Source: Cryptomeria japonica
Taxonomy: Eukaryota; Streptophyta; Pinopsida; Cupressales; Cupressaceae
Assembly (NCBI RefSeq): GCF_030272615.1
Contig: NC_081407.1
Coordinates: 139,876,897 to 139,940,896 of the forward strand
Reading direction: 5' to 3'
DNA: 64,000 bases
Made by a program: the position numbers and the translations under genes. The notes beneath the pieces are model-generated. The model did no database searches. It was not told the DNA's origin and saw only the letters and a list, made by a program, of their open reading frames with translations. Numbering within the stretch: the first letter of the stretch is position 1; every line of letters starts with the position of its first letter. Positions 54,207-64,000 of this stretch are shown one piece after another.

Positions 54207-56792
54207 GAGAGCATTTTTGCATGCATATATGTATTGTATCCTTGTCTATTTTTTTGGACTGTATCTTGGATGGCTCTTGGTAGCCGATTTTTGTAGACTT
54301 CATTGTACTCTGATATATGAGGAGATCCCATATTTTGATGATATGCATTTGATTATGTATGGATGTTTATGCAGGATGATGAGTTTATTGCTTAGATGGA
54401 TATGTGTACATGTATGCATTGATGAGATGTTCCTTATATGCATGTTTTGATGATGATACTGACATATGAATGCAGGTTTATATATGTATGATTTGTTTGA
54501 TTTTGGATGTAATGCTTTTATGTATGTAATGTCATGATGATGATGTATGCTTATGATGATTTATGAACAGGATTTTGGTGTTTCCTATTTTTGATATAAT
54601 GATGAGATGATGATGTTAATGCAATGGTTGAATGAATGATGTTTATGGGTGAATATACATCTAGATGTTTGTCAAATGAATGCAATATGGATAAACAAAA
54701 TGTAAAGTACAAATGTTTATATGATAATGTGTTAAATGAATGCATATGCATAATGGATATAAAATGTTAAGAACCAATGTTTTGTAAACAAATGGATTTA
54801 TGATTCTAAATGTTTTTAAATATGATTTAAGTACAAATGATAATGTGATGATACTATAACTAATGTTTTAATAACTGCACCTTAATGCAATTAAAAAGAG
54901 GATAAATGAATGCAAATGTGAATGAATCCTAAAATGAGCATAATAGGATACTTAGTTAATGGATGAATGAATGCACTTTTTCACTAAATGGATAAATGAA
55001 TGTATGCAATAATAAATGATAAAAGATGATAAGATGATAATGGATAATTGACACTAAATGAATGCCTAATAAATGATTTAAAACAATCAAAGACAATTTG
55101 ATCCCATGAATGAATCTAATTATTGATGATTAATGCAATGATTCAAAATGATTTAATGAAAAACTAATGTCAAAAAATGAACTATATGCAACGTTTAAGT
55201 TAAAAAATGACATGAATGTTTCTTAATGCGAGATGCAACTAAATGCGATGATGATATGACCATGAGGAATGCAAGATTTTTTTAAGACTTTGCATGATGC
55301 ATTGATGATGTATCAGAGTACTCGGTCGTGATTGTATCCAAGACCAGCTTTAATGGTCACTTTTGCATAAAAAGCCTACATATGAATGAATGAATGGATG
55401 GGTGATATGCAACGGAATGCAAGATATAAACAGATGAGATGAAATGACGATCCATAGTGCTCTATTTTCATCATTGAGCTTTAAAATGTTGGAAGAGAAT
55501 ATAAGCATCTTGACATAATGATTCAAGATGACCTGAGTATTCCTTTCATGGATTTTATATAGCAAGTTAATACAAATGACTTGATATAAGGGTCAAGTCG
55601 ACCAGAGTATTGCTTGCGGAACAGACAAGGATTATCTCCTTGCATGCATGACTTGGATCGTCCTCCTTGATCTTAGGCTGATCATATCCTGAGACAAGTG
55701 CATACCGTACTAAGAGATAAAACCTTTATCCAATTTGGATGAGGAGGAACCAAAGAAGGAGCATTGTACCTACAAACCAACAGTATATACATAAAGAATA
55801 AAGAATAAGGATCCTTGGTAATGGTTCATGCCCATATGGTTGAGGTATACATTGTAGTTAGCAAGCCGTAATGATCTATGACTGCATTTGGCATAAGATC
55901 ACGTAGCTTGGTGAACTTCCCACGTAGATACCATTAGTACCTGCCCCAGAACTTCATCGGAAATAATGCACCGAAGATACACAAACAATGCTGAAAGATC
56001 TCGATACAGATAAACGAATGATTGTACTCACAAATCAACCAAGTATTTGATAGCTTAACATAATTTTCTTGTCAAAGAAAACGTCACTTTTGTCTTTGTT
56101 TTGGTAAGGAAGGATGCATCCTTGTTGAAGACAGTTTTGAGTGTTGATGTTGATTGTGTGGTTTGATTGGTAAATGGTCATCGTGTGAGTATTTTGTCAA
56201 TGTTTGTTTTGGTATCTGCATGGATGAGTATGTACAAGGTGTTGCCATGTTTTTGTGTGATCTTCGATGTTTTGTCAATGTTTTTGGATTTTGAATTGTT
56301 TTGAATGTTTTTTTTGGATTTTGTGTTAAGACATTTATGAAAGTTTTTGGTATTTTGATGATTGCTTGAATGAAGAACTTGAATGAATCATAATACAATG
56401 TAGAATCCACTTCCATCAATAGGTTAAGGGCATTGCCCCCAGTTTTAGACATGACTATAAAAAAGCGGGATGCTTAGACGCATGAAGTATTTATCATAAT
56501 TGCAGAGAAATAACAAGCCATGGTTTTCAGATGGATGGATGTATGTATGAAGTAGATGTGATCGCAACAAGTCTGAAGGACAATGGAGCCATAGCCTTTA
56601 CGAGTGGCACCTATTTGCCAGGTTTTTACCACCGTACTTACCCAAGGTGCCACCGGAGTGGTTGTTCACCGTTTGGATGCATGATTTTTCTTTACTTTTT
56701 TTTTTTGAATGTTTTTGTATTTTCTTTAGGACATTTTTCTGAATGTTTTTGGTATTTTCTGGTATGTAGGGGAGCCTGATGCTCTGTACAGC
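54207..56792. other. Gypsy 2 long non-coding stretch between convergent PMD and pol
   Basis: AT-rich. From about 54440 to 55330 it is dominated by cryptic ATG/AATG/ATGA repeats (aaatgaatgcaaatg-like words); at 56240-56360 and 56690-56760 T-rich words such as tttttggattttg recur. No ORF is convincing: 56084-56452 on the minus strand is a by-product of the repeats. Its position matches 22301-22867 of gypsy 1 but it is longer. Confidence 0.6.
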
Positions 56793-59240
56793 TTAGGTAT
56801 AAAATCGTTTGAGGTGCATGCTATTGATTGGATCTGCAAGCGGTTCTCCTTCTGATGTAGCCAACTGATATGCCCCAGACCCGAACACAGCAATGACAAC
56901 ATATGGGCCCAGCCAGTTTGATTCAAACTTGCCTTGATGTTCTCGGTTTGGTTGGTTGCGAGGATTCTCTCGTAGAACAAGATCACCTACCTCAAATGTA
57001 CGAGGTCTAACTCGGTGATTGTAGCTTCTGCTCATGCGCTGCTGATAGGCTTTGAGATGGTTGCATGCAGCTTGTCGCTTCTCATCTAGTAACTCTAAGT
57101 CCTGAAGACGGGATACTCTGTATGCTTCATCATCTATCAGATTATGCAAGGAAACCCGTAATGATGGTATCTCGACCTCAATAGGCAAGATAGCTTCTGC
57201 ACCATAGACCAAAGAATAAGGAGTTGCACCTGTAGGGGTTCGAATGCTAGTTCGATATGCCCATAGCGCTGGATTTAGTTGAACATGCCAATCACGGCCG
57301 GCATCATTAATTGTCTTCTTGAGGATTCTTAATATGTTCTTATTTGATGCTTCAGCCTGACCATTGCCTTGTGGGTAATAGGGAGTGGAAAAGCGGTGTT
57401 GGATGTGAAATTTCTCACAAAGTTCACGAACATCCTGATTTTTGAAAGGAAGACCGTTATCTGTGATGATGGACATGGGTACACCATACCGACAAATGAT
57501 GTAGTTGAGGATGAATGAGGCGATCTGCTTGCCGGTGACTTGGGTAAGTGGAACAGCTTCGATCCACTTTGTGAAATATTCGGTGGCGGTAATAATGAAC
57601 TTATGGCCCTTAGATGAAGATGGATGAATTTTACCCACAAGGTCAAGGCCCCATTGACAAAAAGGCCATGGTGTTGTGATTGGTTGCAGTTCCTGAGCTG
57701 GTGCATGTATCAGGTCACCATGAACTTGACATTTCTTGCATTTTCTGACAAAGTAGTAGGAATCTTTTTCCATAGATGGCCAATAGTATCCATTGCACAG
57801 GAGTTTCTTGGCGAGTGATGGACCACTTGAATGAGTCCCACAAATGCCTTCATGGACTTCTTCCAAAGCCTTTGTTATCTCATCTTTGCTGAGTAAATAC
57901 TTGAGTGGATCAATCTTTGCAATGAGTTGTACCTTGTGTGTCAACAGATAGTGCCTCAATTTTGTGGCTGCTAAGATCACTGCTAGGCAAGCTCGGTCAA
58001 TAGGTGTGTAATTGAGTTCATAGCCAACCAATGTGCGAGAGATGTAGTATACAACACACTCTTTGCCTTCTGCATTATGTTGTGCCAGTAATACACCTAA
58101 TGTTGTACCTGTTGCCGAGATATAGAGTAACAATGGTCTACTTGGATCTGGTGGCATTAGTAACGGTGGATTCATGAGATAGTCTTTAAGTGTCTGAAAT
58201 GCTTGCTGGCGTCGGGCATCCCACTGAAAGCGGATGTTCTTGTGTAGTAGGTGTGTGAATGGGTGACACTTATCAGCCAATTGTGCAATGAATCTTCGAA
58301 TGGATTGAAGTCGCCCTTGTAATGTCCTTAGTTGACTGATATTCTTTGGAGGTGGCATGTCCATGATTGCTTTTACCTTTGTTGGGTCGACCTCAATACC
58401 TTTGCTTGAGACAATGTATCCTAGAAGCTTCCCGGAGGTCACTCCAAAGACACATTTCTTTGGGTTGAGTCGAACATGGTATTGTTCCAGTCTATCAAAG
58501 ATTTTATCTAAGATGTGGAGATGCCCTTCTCTGGTGAGTGATTTTGCTAGTAAGTCATCTACATAATCTTCCATCATAGTATGCATCATGTCATGGAAGA
58601 TGGTGGTCATTGCTCTTTGATAGGTTGCTCCTGCATTTTTGAGACCGAAGGGCATTACATTCCAGCAATATGTGCCCCATGGACATGTGAAGGCGGTCTT
58701 ATGTTGATCTTCTGGTGCGATCTTTATCTGATTGTATCCTGAAAAGCCATCCATGAGTGAAAGCATGGCATGTCCTGCTGTCAAATCTACTATGATGTCG
58801 ATATTTGGTAGGGGGAAGTCATCCTTAGGACATGCCTTATTCAGATCTCTGAAGTCAATACAAATGCGGATGCCCCCTTTTGGTTTGCCGATAGGCACAA
58901 TATTGGAGATCCATTCGGCATAATCAATTGGTCTAATGAAACCAACGTCTAGGAGTTTCTTGAGTTCTGTTTTGACTAGTACTGCAATTTGGGGATGCAT
59001 CTTACGAAGCTTTTGCTTGACATGTTTGGCTCTTTCTGCTACGGTGAGGTGATGCATGACTAAATCAGGATCAAGCCCAGGCATGTCTGCATATGACCAT
59101 GCAAAGTTGGTCTGACGCTTCTGGAAGAACTCTATAAACTTAGGCTGTTCTTCTGGAGTGAGAAGAGATGCCAGATGTATGATATGAGGATTTTCAGGAG
59201 TCCCCACATTGTATTCTTTGGTTTCCTCGATGAGGATCAT
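56793..59240 (-). CDS. Gypsy 2 pol: reverse transcriptase, partial RNase H, integrase (815 codons)
   Basis: Domains in order: an RT leader (FAWSYADMPGLDPDLVMHHL); RT, residues about 75-250, with ICIDFRDLNKACPKDDFPLP, VMPFGLKNAGATYQRAM and catalytic MMEDYVDDLLAKS; the connection and start of gypsy RNase H (LLLYISATGTTLGVLLAQ, YYISRTLVGYELNYTPIDRA). At about 57883-57893 LKYLLSK jumps in frame to DEITKALEEVHEGICGTHSS, the integrase zinc region (…CKKCQVHGD). The integrase core has WGLDLVGK, ITDNGLPFKNQD and GNGQAEASNK, and a C-terminal domain ends NSMHLKRFYT. All RT and integrase catalytic acids are present. The archaeal-type RNase H found in gypsy 1 is deleted. The Met is internal to a gag-pol frame that continues upstream after a TAA. 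Confidence 0.95.
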   Translation of the reverse strand: MILIEETKEYNVGTPENPHIIHLASLLTPEEQPKFIEFFQKRQTNFAWSYADMPGLDPDLVMHHLTVAERAKHVKQKLRKMHPQIAVLVKTELKKLLDVGFIRPIDYAEWISNIVPIGKPKGGIRICIDFRDLNKACPKDDFPLPNIDIIVDLTAGHAMLSLMDGFSGYNQIKIAPEDQHKTAFTCPWGTYCWNVMPFGLKNAGATYQRAMTTIFHDMMHTMMEDYVDDLLAKSLTREGHLHILDKIFDRLEQYHVRLNPKKCVFGVTSGKLLGYIVSSKGIEVDPTKVKAIMDMPPPKNISQLRTLQGRLQSIRRFIAQLADKCHPFTHLLHKNIRFQWDARRQQAFQTLKDYLMNPPLLMPPDPSRPLLLYISATGTTLGVLLAQHNAEGKECVVYYISRTLVGYELNYTPIDRACLAVILAATKLRHYLLTHKVQLIAKIDPLKYLLSKDEITKALEEVHEGICGTHSSGPSLAKKLLCNGYYWPSMEKDSYYFVRKCKKCQVHGDLIHAPAQELQPITTPWPFCQWGLDLVGKIHPSSSKGHKFIITATEYFTKWIEAVPLTQVTGKQIASFILNYIICRYGVPMSIITDNGLPFKNQDVRELCEKFHIQHRFSTPYYPQGNGQAEASNKNILRILKKTINDAGRDWHVQLNPALWAYRTSIRTPTGATPYSLVYGAEAILPIEVEIPSLRVSLHNLIDDEAYRVSRLQDLELLDEKRQAACNHLKAYQQRMSRSYNHRVRPRTFEVGDLVLRENPRNQPNREHQGKFESNWLGPYVVIAVFGSGAYQLATSEGEPLADPINSMHLKRFYT

Positions 59241-59252
59241 TGATCGTTCCTG

Positions 59253-60524
59253 TTATGTACTATCAGGGAGAATGTCAAACCCTTCATCCTTAGGTGCCTC
59301 AGAGAGGTTTTCACCATTGGATACGCTCTTTTTTTTTACTTTTGTTGGATCAAACAGTGCCACAGTGTGGTTTTCACTAAAAGATCCATGTTTTATTGTT
59401 ATATTTTTGCAGCTGAAAGGTTTGGCATCCGCCCCGAAGTATGTTGCGCTATTAAGTTCAATGGCGAATCCAGCTTTGTGATCCCCACTTGGTAGGCTAT
59501 CCCTTAATTCCAAAAAGTCAATGATGGCCTCATCGTTTTGGAAGAAGTCAAGACATGGAGGATTTGATTGGTTCCATTCGATGAGTTCAGGGTGGATAAT
59601 GGGCATTACTTCATCGATTAGGTTAAGTGCGTTAGAGGTATCAGTGAGGGTTAAGACGTTATGGTGAAGGTCGTTGATGGTACTCTCCCTGTCAGAATCA
59701 GGCATAGGATGAGATGTAGGGTCTGTGGAAGATGTTTCCAGTTCAGGAACCCAAGTGGTCTTTATCTGTGCTTCTCCGTAAACAGGGATATCTTTGCGTG
59801 GTGGAGGTGGTGATGTGTCTTCCTCATCTGAAGTGTTAAGCTGTACAGAATCAAATTCCCACTCATGTGAGTCGGTCTCTGAATCACTTTCCAGCATCCG
59901 ATTACTATACCATACTGGGATATCCTTTGAGTTAAATACTGTAGGTGTGATTGGTTGATGTACCTTTGTAATGATCGGTGCTGCAGGGCGGTTGATGGGG
60001 ATCAAGGAATCTGGTATAGGGAGTATCGGTAATATTGACTCAGTGGTTTCTGCTAGAACTATTGGTGCCATAGATGCTGTTGCGGGTTCTGATACAGTTG
60101 TTGCTGCTAATGGTGCTGCTAGTGGGTTTACGGGTTCATTTGGTGGAATAAATGGCTTTGGTGATGCTTACGTTGGGGTTGTGAGCCGTGATGGGGCAGT
60201 TGGGATGGTGCTTGAGGCTGCTTTAATGATAAAAGGCATCTTTTTTGCCGTAGGTGGACAAAATGGTTTGCTGGGTTTTCCTTTGAACTTGAGTTTAGGA
60301 AAGATCTCTTTTTCAAAGCCTAGGCCTATATTACCTTTGGGCTTTAATTCTGGTAGCAGAGGTTCATGTCGTCCTTGTTTGCAATATCCTAAAGCACTCT
60401 GACCATCATATCACATCCTTTTCATAATGAGGAGGCCTTTGCCATACTGATCTGTAGGAAGTGTAACTCGCGGTATATTAGTGGTGATGGGATCTTTATA
60501 GATCCATTCTGCTAGGTCCTCATC
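59253..60524 (-). pseudogene. Gypsy 2 linker between protease and RT, with G-patch-like segment
   Basis: In the same frame as pol and protease. Near 60300-60460 a G-patch-like segment reads YGKGLLIMKRM, a TGA, then YDGQSALGYCKQG … KGNIGLGFEKE. A Pro/Ala/Ser/Thr-rich linker follows, then an acidic stretch (VWYSNRMLESDSETDSHEWE) and IDFLELRDSLPSGD near the RT side. Stops lie at about 60170 and 60410 and at the two ends. G-patch modules bind RNA or helicases and sit next to the protease in some retroviruses; here the assignment is by pattern. Confidence 0.65.
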
Positions 60525-61913
60525 TTATGTTTCTTCCTCTTGACTCTTCCCAAGAACGAAGGGCGTCAAAGCACATGCTTGTATGTTTAGTGGTTGCTGG
60601 AGTACCTGCTGTGGTTTACCATGTGTTCTAGGAGAAGTGGGCATCTGTCCCACACAAAAGAGTTGACTCAAGTTGTATTCCCCGGGACCTTCCTCTGCGA
60701 TCTTCATCTTAATCTTTTCTTGCTTGGGTATAGTGGTGTTTGAACGGGCAAGAGAGGCGGGACTTATATATGATGTGGAGGAAATGGCTTCTCTATTATT
60801 AGGAACGGTAATCTCTGGTTGATGGCTGATATTATGGCAATATGCAAAGGGATTCGCATCACCCAGGATTGTGATCTCTACACCGTTATGTGGGAACTTG
60901 ATACATTGATGGTAGGTAGATGGAACGGCTTGCATGGCATGTATCCAAGGTCTTCCTAATAATAGATTATATGGTAGAGGAAGGTCCAGAACCTGACAAA
61001 TGATGTGTTTTACCACGGGGCCCACTCGGATTGGTAGTACCACGGCTCCTTTGGATGAACGCTCCGCATCGTCATAGGCTTTGATTGTGATCTTCTGACG
61101 AGGATCCACTGATTCGACCGCATATCCCAATGCTGTGACCAACTGCAGTGTAAAAATATTTAGGCCTGCTCCATTATCGATCAAGACTCGCTTGATCCTA
61201 TGCTGGTTAATAAATCCTTCGATGTGGAGTGAGGCATTATGCGGTTGCTGGAAGGAAGAGTTGTCACTTTCGGAAAAAGTGAGACAAGGTGATGACTTTA
61301 GACTTCCAACCATGGCTTGAAATTGGTCCGTATTCAGATTTGCAGGGACTGACGCTTCTTGGAGTGCTTGATCCAAGATAGTTTTATGAGAGGGCGATAA
61401 GCGTAAAAGCTCTAAAATGGATATAAGCGCAGGGGTTTTGTCTAATTGTTCCACAAGATTGTACTGCTTTGGGATGGAGGTGGTGCCTTGTGGAGCTGCC
61501 TTTATGGTAACTTTGCCGCGACGCGTAACAACATTGCAATTTGAGTTGGGATTTTTTAAGGTTATGGTTGCAACTTGTTCACTGGCATCATACAGATGAT
61601 TTACAGTGTAATTATACGTAGCCTGCGTATAATCAGTAGTATCAGTGCCTCGCCTGGAAGTGGAAGGACCCCTTTGATCTTGTGATGGAAGTGGATTTTT
61701 GAACATCAGATGATCATTATTTGTTGTTTTTGGGTCATGTCCTTCAATTTCAATTTCTCCTCGATCAATAAGATCCTGAATGAGATCTTTCAATCGGTGA
61801 CAATTACTTGTCTTGTGCCCTCTTCCTTGATGGAATTCACAGTGTTCAATATCTCTCCACCAAGCCGGTTTGACCTGAGGCTCATAGTTTGATAGTTTAG
61901 GTAGAGTGACCAA
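60525..61913 (-). CDS. Gypsy 2 gag C-terminus and aspartic protease (462 codons)
   Basis: It starts within gag with a zinc-type motif CEFHQGRGHKTSNC followed by HRLKDLIQDLIDRGEI (Tat-type gag end). The pre-protease segment QYNLVEQLDKTPALISILEL leads to protease with active site RVLIDNGAGLNIFTLQLV and YNLLLGRPWIHAMQAVPSTY. The ORF is intact and in frame with gag upstream and pol downstream, from which it is separated by single stops. The Met is internal. Confidence 0.85.
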   Translation of the reverse strand: MVTLPKLSNYEPQVKPAWWRDIEHCEFHQGRGHKTSNCHRLKDLIQDLIDRGEIEIEGHDPKTTNNDHLMFKNPLPSQDQRGPSTSRRGTDTTDYTQATYNYTVNHLYDASEQVATITLKNPNSNCNVVTRRGKVTIKAAPQGTTSIPKQYNLVEQLDKTPALISILELLRLSPSHKTILDQALQEASVPANLNTDQFQAMVGSLKSSPCLTFSESDNSSFQQPHNASLHIEGFINQHRIKRVLIDNGAGLNIFTLQLVTALGYAVESVDPRQKITIKAYDDAERSSKGAVVLPIRVGPVVKHIICQVLDLPLPYNLLLGRPWIHAMQAVPSTYHQCIKFPHNGVEITILGDANPFAYCHNISHQPEITVPNNREAISSTSYISPASLARSNTTIPKQEKIKMKIAEEGPGEYNLSQLFCVGQMPTSPRTHGKPQQVLQQPLNIQACALTPFVLGKSQEEET

Positions 61914-61979
61914 ATTTTGAGAAATGAGTTGTCACAATACTGTTTCAATGGGTTCCCCTAAGGGAGTGTATGTGTGTTT

Positions 61980-63230
61980 CTATTTTTGCTGACGAGGTCT
62001 AGGTTCATCATGAGATGTGATGCGACCTTGATTAGAAGGAACACTTGTGTTGTTTTGAGGCGGAGGATTTTGTCCTGCAAACCGAACCACAGGTTGTGCA
62101 TTTTGGATAGTCCAGGCATCAACAACCCCATCATTGACGATATTCTTGTTTTTATTCCAGAAGTTTGGTTTATCGCTATTGAAGCGTGGGCGAGGACCAT
62201 CTTTTGGTTCATTAAAGATTTTGATGAGTCCTTTCTTGATGAGTGCCCGTTCACATTTTAAACCCTTGGTGATCATCTCATTAAAAGAGTTTGTGTCTTT
62301 GACATCTAGGTGAAATTCCATTTCTTCGTTTAAGTTGGAAATGAATATTTCCACTAGTTCTCGTTCAGGTAACTGAAGAGAACGTCTGCTAGACATTTGA
62401 CGCCATCGTTGCAGGAATACTGAGAATTGTTCACCTGGTTTTTGTTTGGTGTTGCACAGATCAGCCATGGTGATGTCACGTTCAATGTTATGAGAGTAAT
62501 GAGCTAGGAACTTCTGGATGAGTTCCTCAAATGTTCTAATGCCTCCTGGTAGTCGGGAAAACCATGATGTGGTTGTTCCTCCCAAGCTTTGGGGAAAAAG
62601 GCGCATTAGGTAGGTGTCTTCATATGCCACTTCGAGGCAAGCGGAATGAAATTCTCTGACATGATCGCGGGGATCCCCCTTTCCTCTATATTTTTCAAAT
62701 TTGGGTGTTTCGAATCCTCGTGGAAATGGTGGCATGTAAAGATTCCTATCAAAAGGATAGGGACAGATGTCATTGAGTGAGAATTGGTTAGTCTTGACAC
62801 CACTATGAAGCTGTTGGGCAAGATTCTCGACTTGTTGCCGCAACATCTCCATTTCATTTAGAGGAGGAGGTGGTGGGTTACCTCGAGGAATGTTATATCT
62901 GATGGGATCTCTATCTCTTTCTTCTTCATGGCAAATTTGTCTTTCCGATGCTTGTCTTAATTGAGCAAGATCAAAGTCTGAGGGGAGTTTGGCTCCTTCT
63001 TGAGCGAGTTTTAAGAAGTGAGCATCCGCATTGCTCCTGAGTATTTTGTCAAACAATCTGTTAAAGAGAGGGTTATGCTAAGCCCTTTCTATTGTTGCAG
63101 GAGTAGGAGTACTTGGGTTTTCGTCATTCGCATTTCCTCCAAGTGCTTCTTGGAATTCATTGAGATTTTCCTCTTCTTCTTCTTCTATTTCTATTTCTCA
63201 TTGTCGCGACTATGATCGGGTTTGAGCCAT
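61980..63230 (-). CDS. Gypsy 2 gag
   Basis: The frame begins at ATG 63230 (MAQTRS), meets three stops in its first 60 codons, and is then open from 63056 for 358 codons. A Retrotrans_gag core is clear: PKFEKYRGKGDPRDHVREFH, YLMRLFPQSLGGTTTSWFSR, LIQKFLAHYSHNIERDITMA, QKPGEQFSVFLQRWRQMSSR. It forms the capsid. The beginning is Glu-rich (EEEEEENLNEFQ). The three early stops and one at 61978 are the only damage. Confidence 0.85.
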
Positions 63231-64000
63231 TTTGTTTATGAGTCTTTGTTGAAATTGCATGAAAATGACGAGGAGTTTTTGATGAAATGAGAGATTGATG
63301 ATTGGTGAATTGTGTTGCATGTGGATCTCTAGCACTTTTAAGGTAAATGTAACTGAAATCCCTTCTTTGAATTGCTTGCTTGTTTGATAAGATTTTGATG
63401 TGATAAGGTGTAGAGAAATCTGAGATGTGTTACAGATTTATCTACCTAGTAATGAGAGGATTCACTCATGAACTAGTTTTAACTTGCATAGATGTGTTTC
63501 TTAGGATGAGCTTATCCTAGATGTAGAAACAATCTAAAAAGTGATGTGATGTGTTTGATTTCAAGCAATATCTAAAAGAGAACTTGGGATAAGAACCTCT
63601 TAATGTTTTGAGAGTTGGAATGGATTGATGATGAAGTGATGATGTATGAGTGAGATGATGGATGAAAATGTTTTCAACTTCAATAAAAACTTTGTGTCAC
63701 AAATGGGACAAACTCTACCTCTTCTCTTTCGGGTGTTGGTGGTATTTCTCGAGCTGTGTTGTATGTGATATAGACGTTTGGGAAGAAGTTGGGATTAATC
63801 TTTCCTCCTTGGTTTTTGTGATAACTCAAAGCTCTATATTGCATAAAAGCTCTGCGGTTCAATGATTCTGAATCAAATTCGTTTGTTTTACCTTGAAGGT
63901 ATAGACGCATGCGGTGTAGAAAGACTCTATGGGAGACAAAGATTTGTCGATTGATATAGAAGAATTTCCTCCTTTTGATCAAAGCCTTCGAGCTTAATGG
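63231..64000 (-). other. Gypsy 2 5' leader
   Basis: Upstream of gag on the minus strand there is at least 770 bp without LTR end or primer site in view. No ORF is convincing; the one at 63680-63982 lacks any recognisable domain. Long leaders are usual for Tat elements. Confidence 0.5.

Larger units (their letters stand above)
49777..64000 (-). mobile_element. Gypsy element 2, Tat lineage, with antisense PMD gene
   Basis: On + the order is 3' LTR (to 51092), polypurine tract, a 15-copy short repeat array, PMD ORF on +, a 2.6-kb non-coding stretch, then integrase, RT, G-patch-like segment, protease and gag on -. The 5' LTR is beyond the right edge. Gag-pol stays in one frame from 63230 to 56793. 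The element is the best preserved in the window. Confidence 0.85.

Noticed and set aside
56084-56452. 122-codon minus-strand ORF
   Set aside because: Lys/Thr/Pro-rich reading of T-rich repeated words; no motif.
57329-57706. 125-codon minus-strand ORF in another frame
   Set aside because: Lies inside the intact pol ORF.
59971-60402. 143-codon plus-strand Gly/Ala-rich ORF
   Set aside because: Shadow of the Pro/Ala-rich linker on the minus strand.

Overview
This window reads as plant nuclear DNA made almost entirely of nested LTR retrotransposons. I see no host single-copy gene, rRNA, tRNA gene or CRISPR. Ty1/copia and Tat-type Ty3/gypsy polyproteins, tRNA-iMet primer-binding sites, and a plant mobile domain (PMD) ORF carried antisense inside two gypsy elements all point to a seed plant with a large repeat-rich genome. 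A conifer or other gymnosperm is my best guess, but that is inference.

Layout. (1) 1-6267: a copia-type LTR element on +, entering from outside the window. It has lost nearly all of gag-pol and instead carries a long additional ORF (aORF, 1384-5072), itself split by a minus-strand LTR fragment (1999-2520). (2) 6268-10405: minus-strand remnants, namely a gag-like ORF and the C-terminal half of a coiled-coil aORF whose N-terminal half lies at 32342-32824. (3) 10406-31219: a minus-strand copia array (LTR-internal-LTR-truncated internal). Its gag is interrupted by gypsy element 1 (16508-29744), whose 3' LTR is in turn interrupted by a 994-bp MITE (17303-18296). (4) 31225-34580: a plus-strand LTR fragment, the aORF N-terminus and a diverged ~80-bp minisatellite. 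(5) 34581-44371: a plus-strand aORF split by a complete copia element (copia 2, 35640-44201, TSD GTAGT), whose gag is split by a 2606-bp solo LTR (37150-39755, TSD CCCTT). (6) 44724-48621: minus-strand copia 3, cut by stacked gypsy LTRs (48622-51092). (7) 49777-64000: gypsy element 2, minus strand, with a gag-pol held in one reading frame and an antisense PMD ORF between pol and the 3' LTR.

How the parts relate. In both gypsy elements the order on + is 3' LTR, polypurine tract, a short-period tandem array, a PMD ORF on +, then pol/PR/gag on -. The arrays have different sequences (19-bp exact period at 19926-20077; ~20-bp period, 15 copies, at 51676-51967), but both are built on a GCGC palindromic core and both sit just upstream of the antisense PMD ORF. 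I consider this paired arrangement the most interesting candidate system in the window. A canonical GT-AG intron in the gypsy 1 PMD copy fits antisense transcription of a gene carried as passive cargo in the sense genomic RNA. Most coding regions are broken by stops or frameshifts; the 815-codon pol ORF of gypsy 2 is the only long intact enzyme ORF, and it lacks the second (archaeal-type) RNase H through an in-frame deletion.
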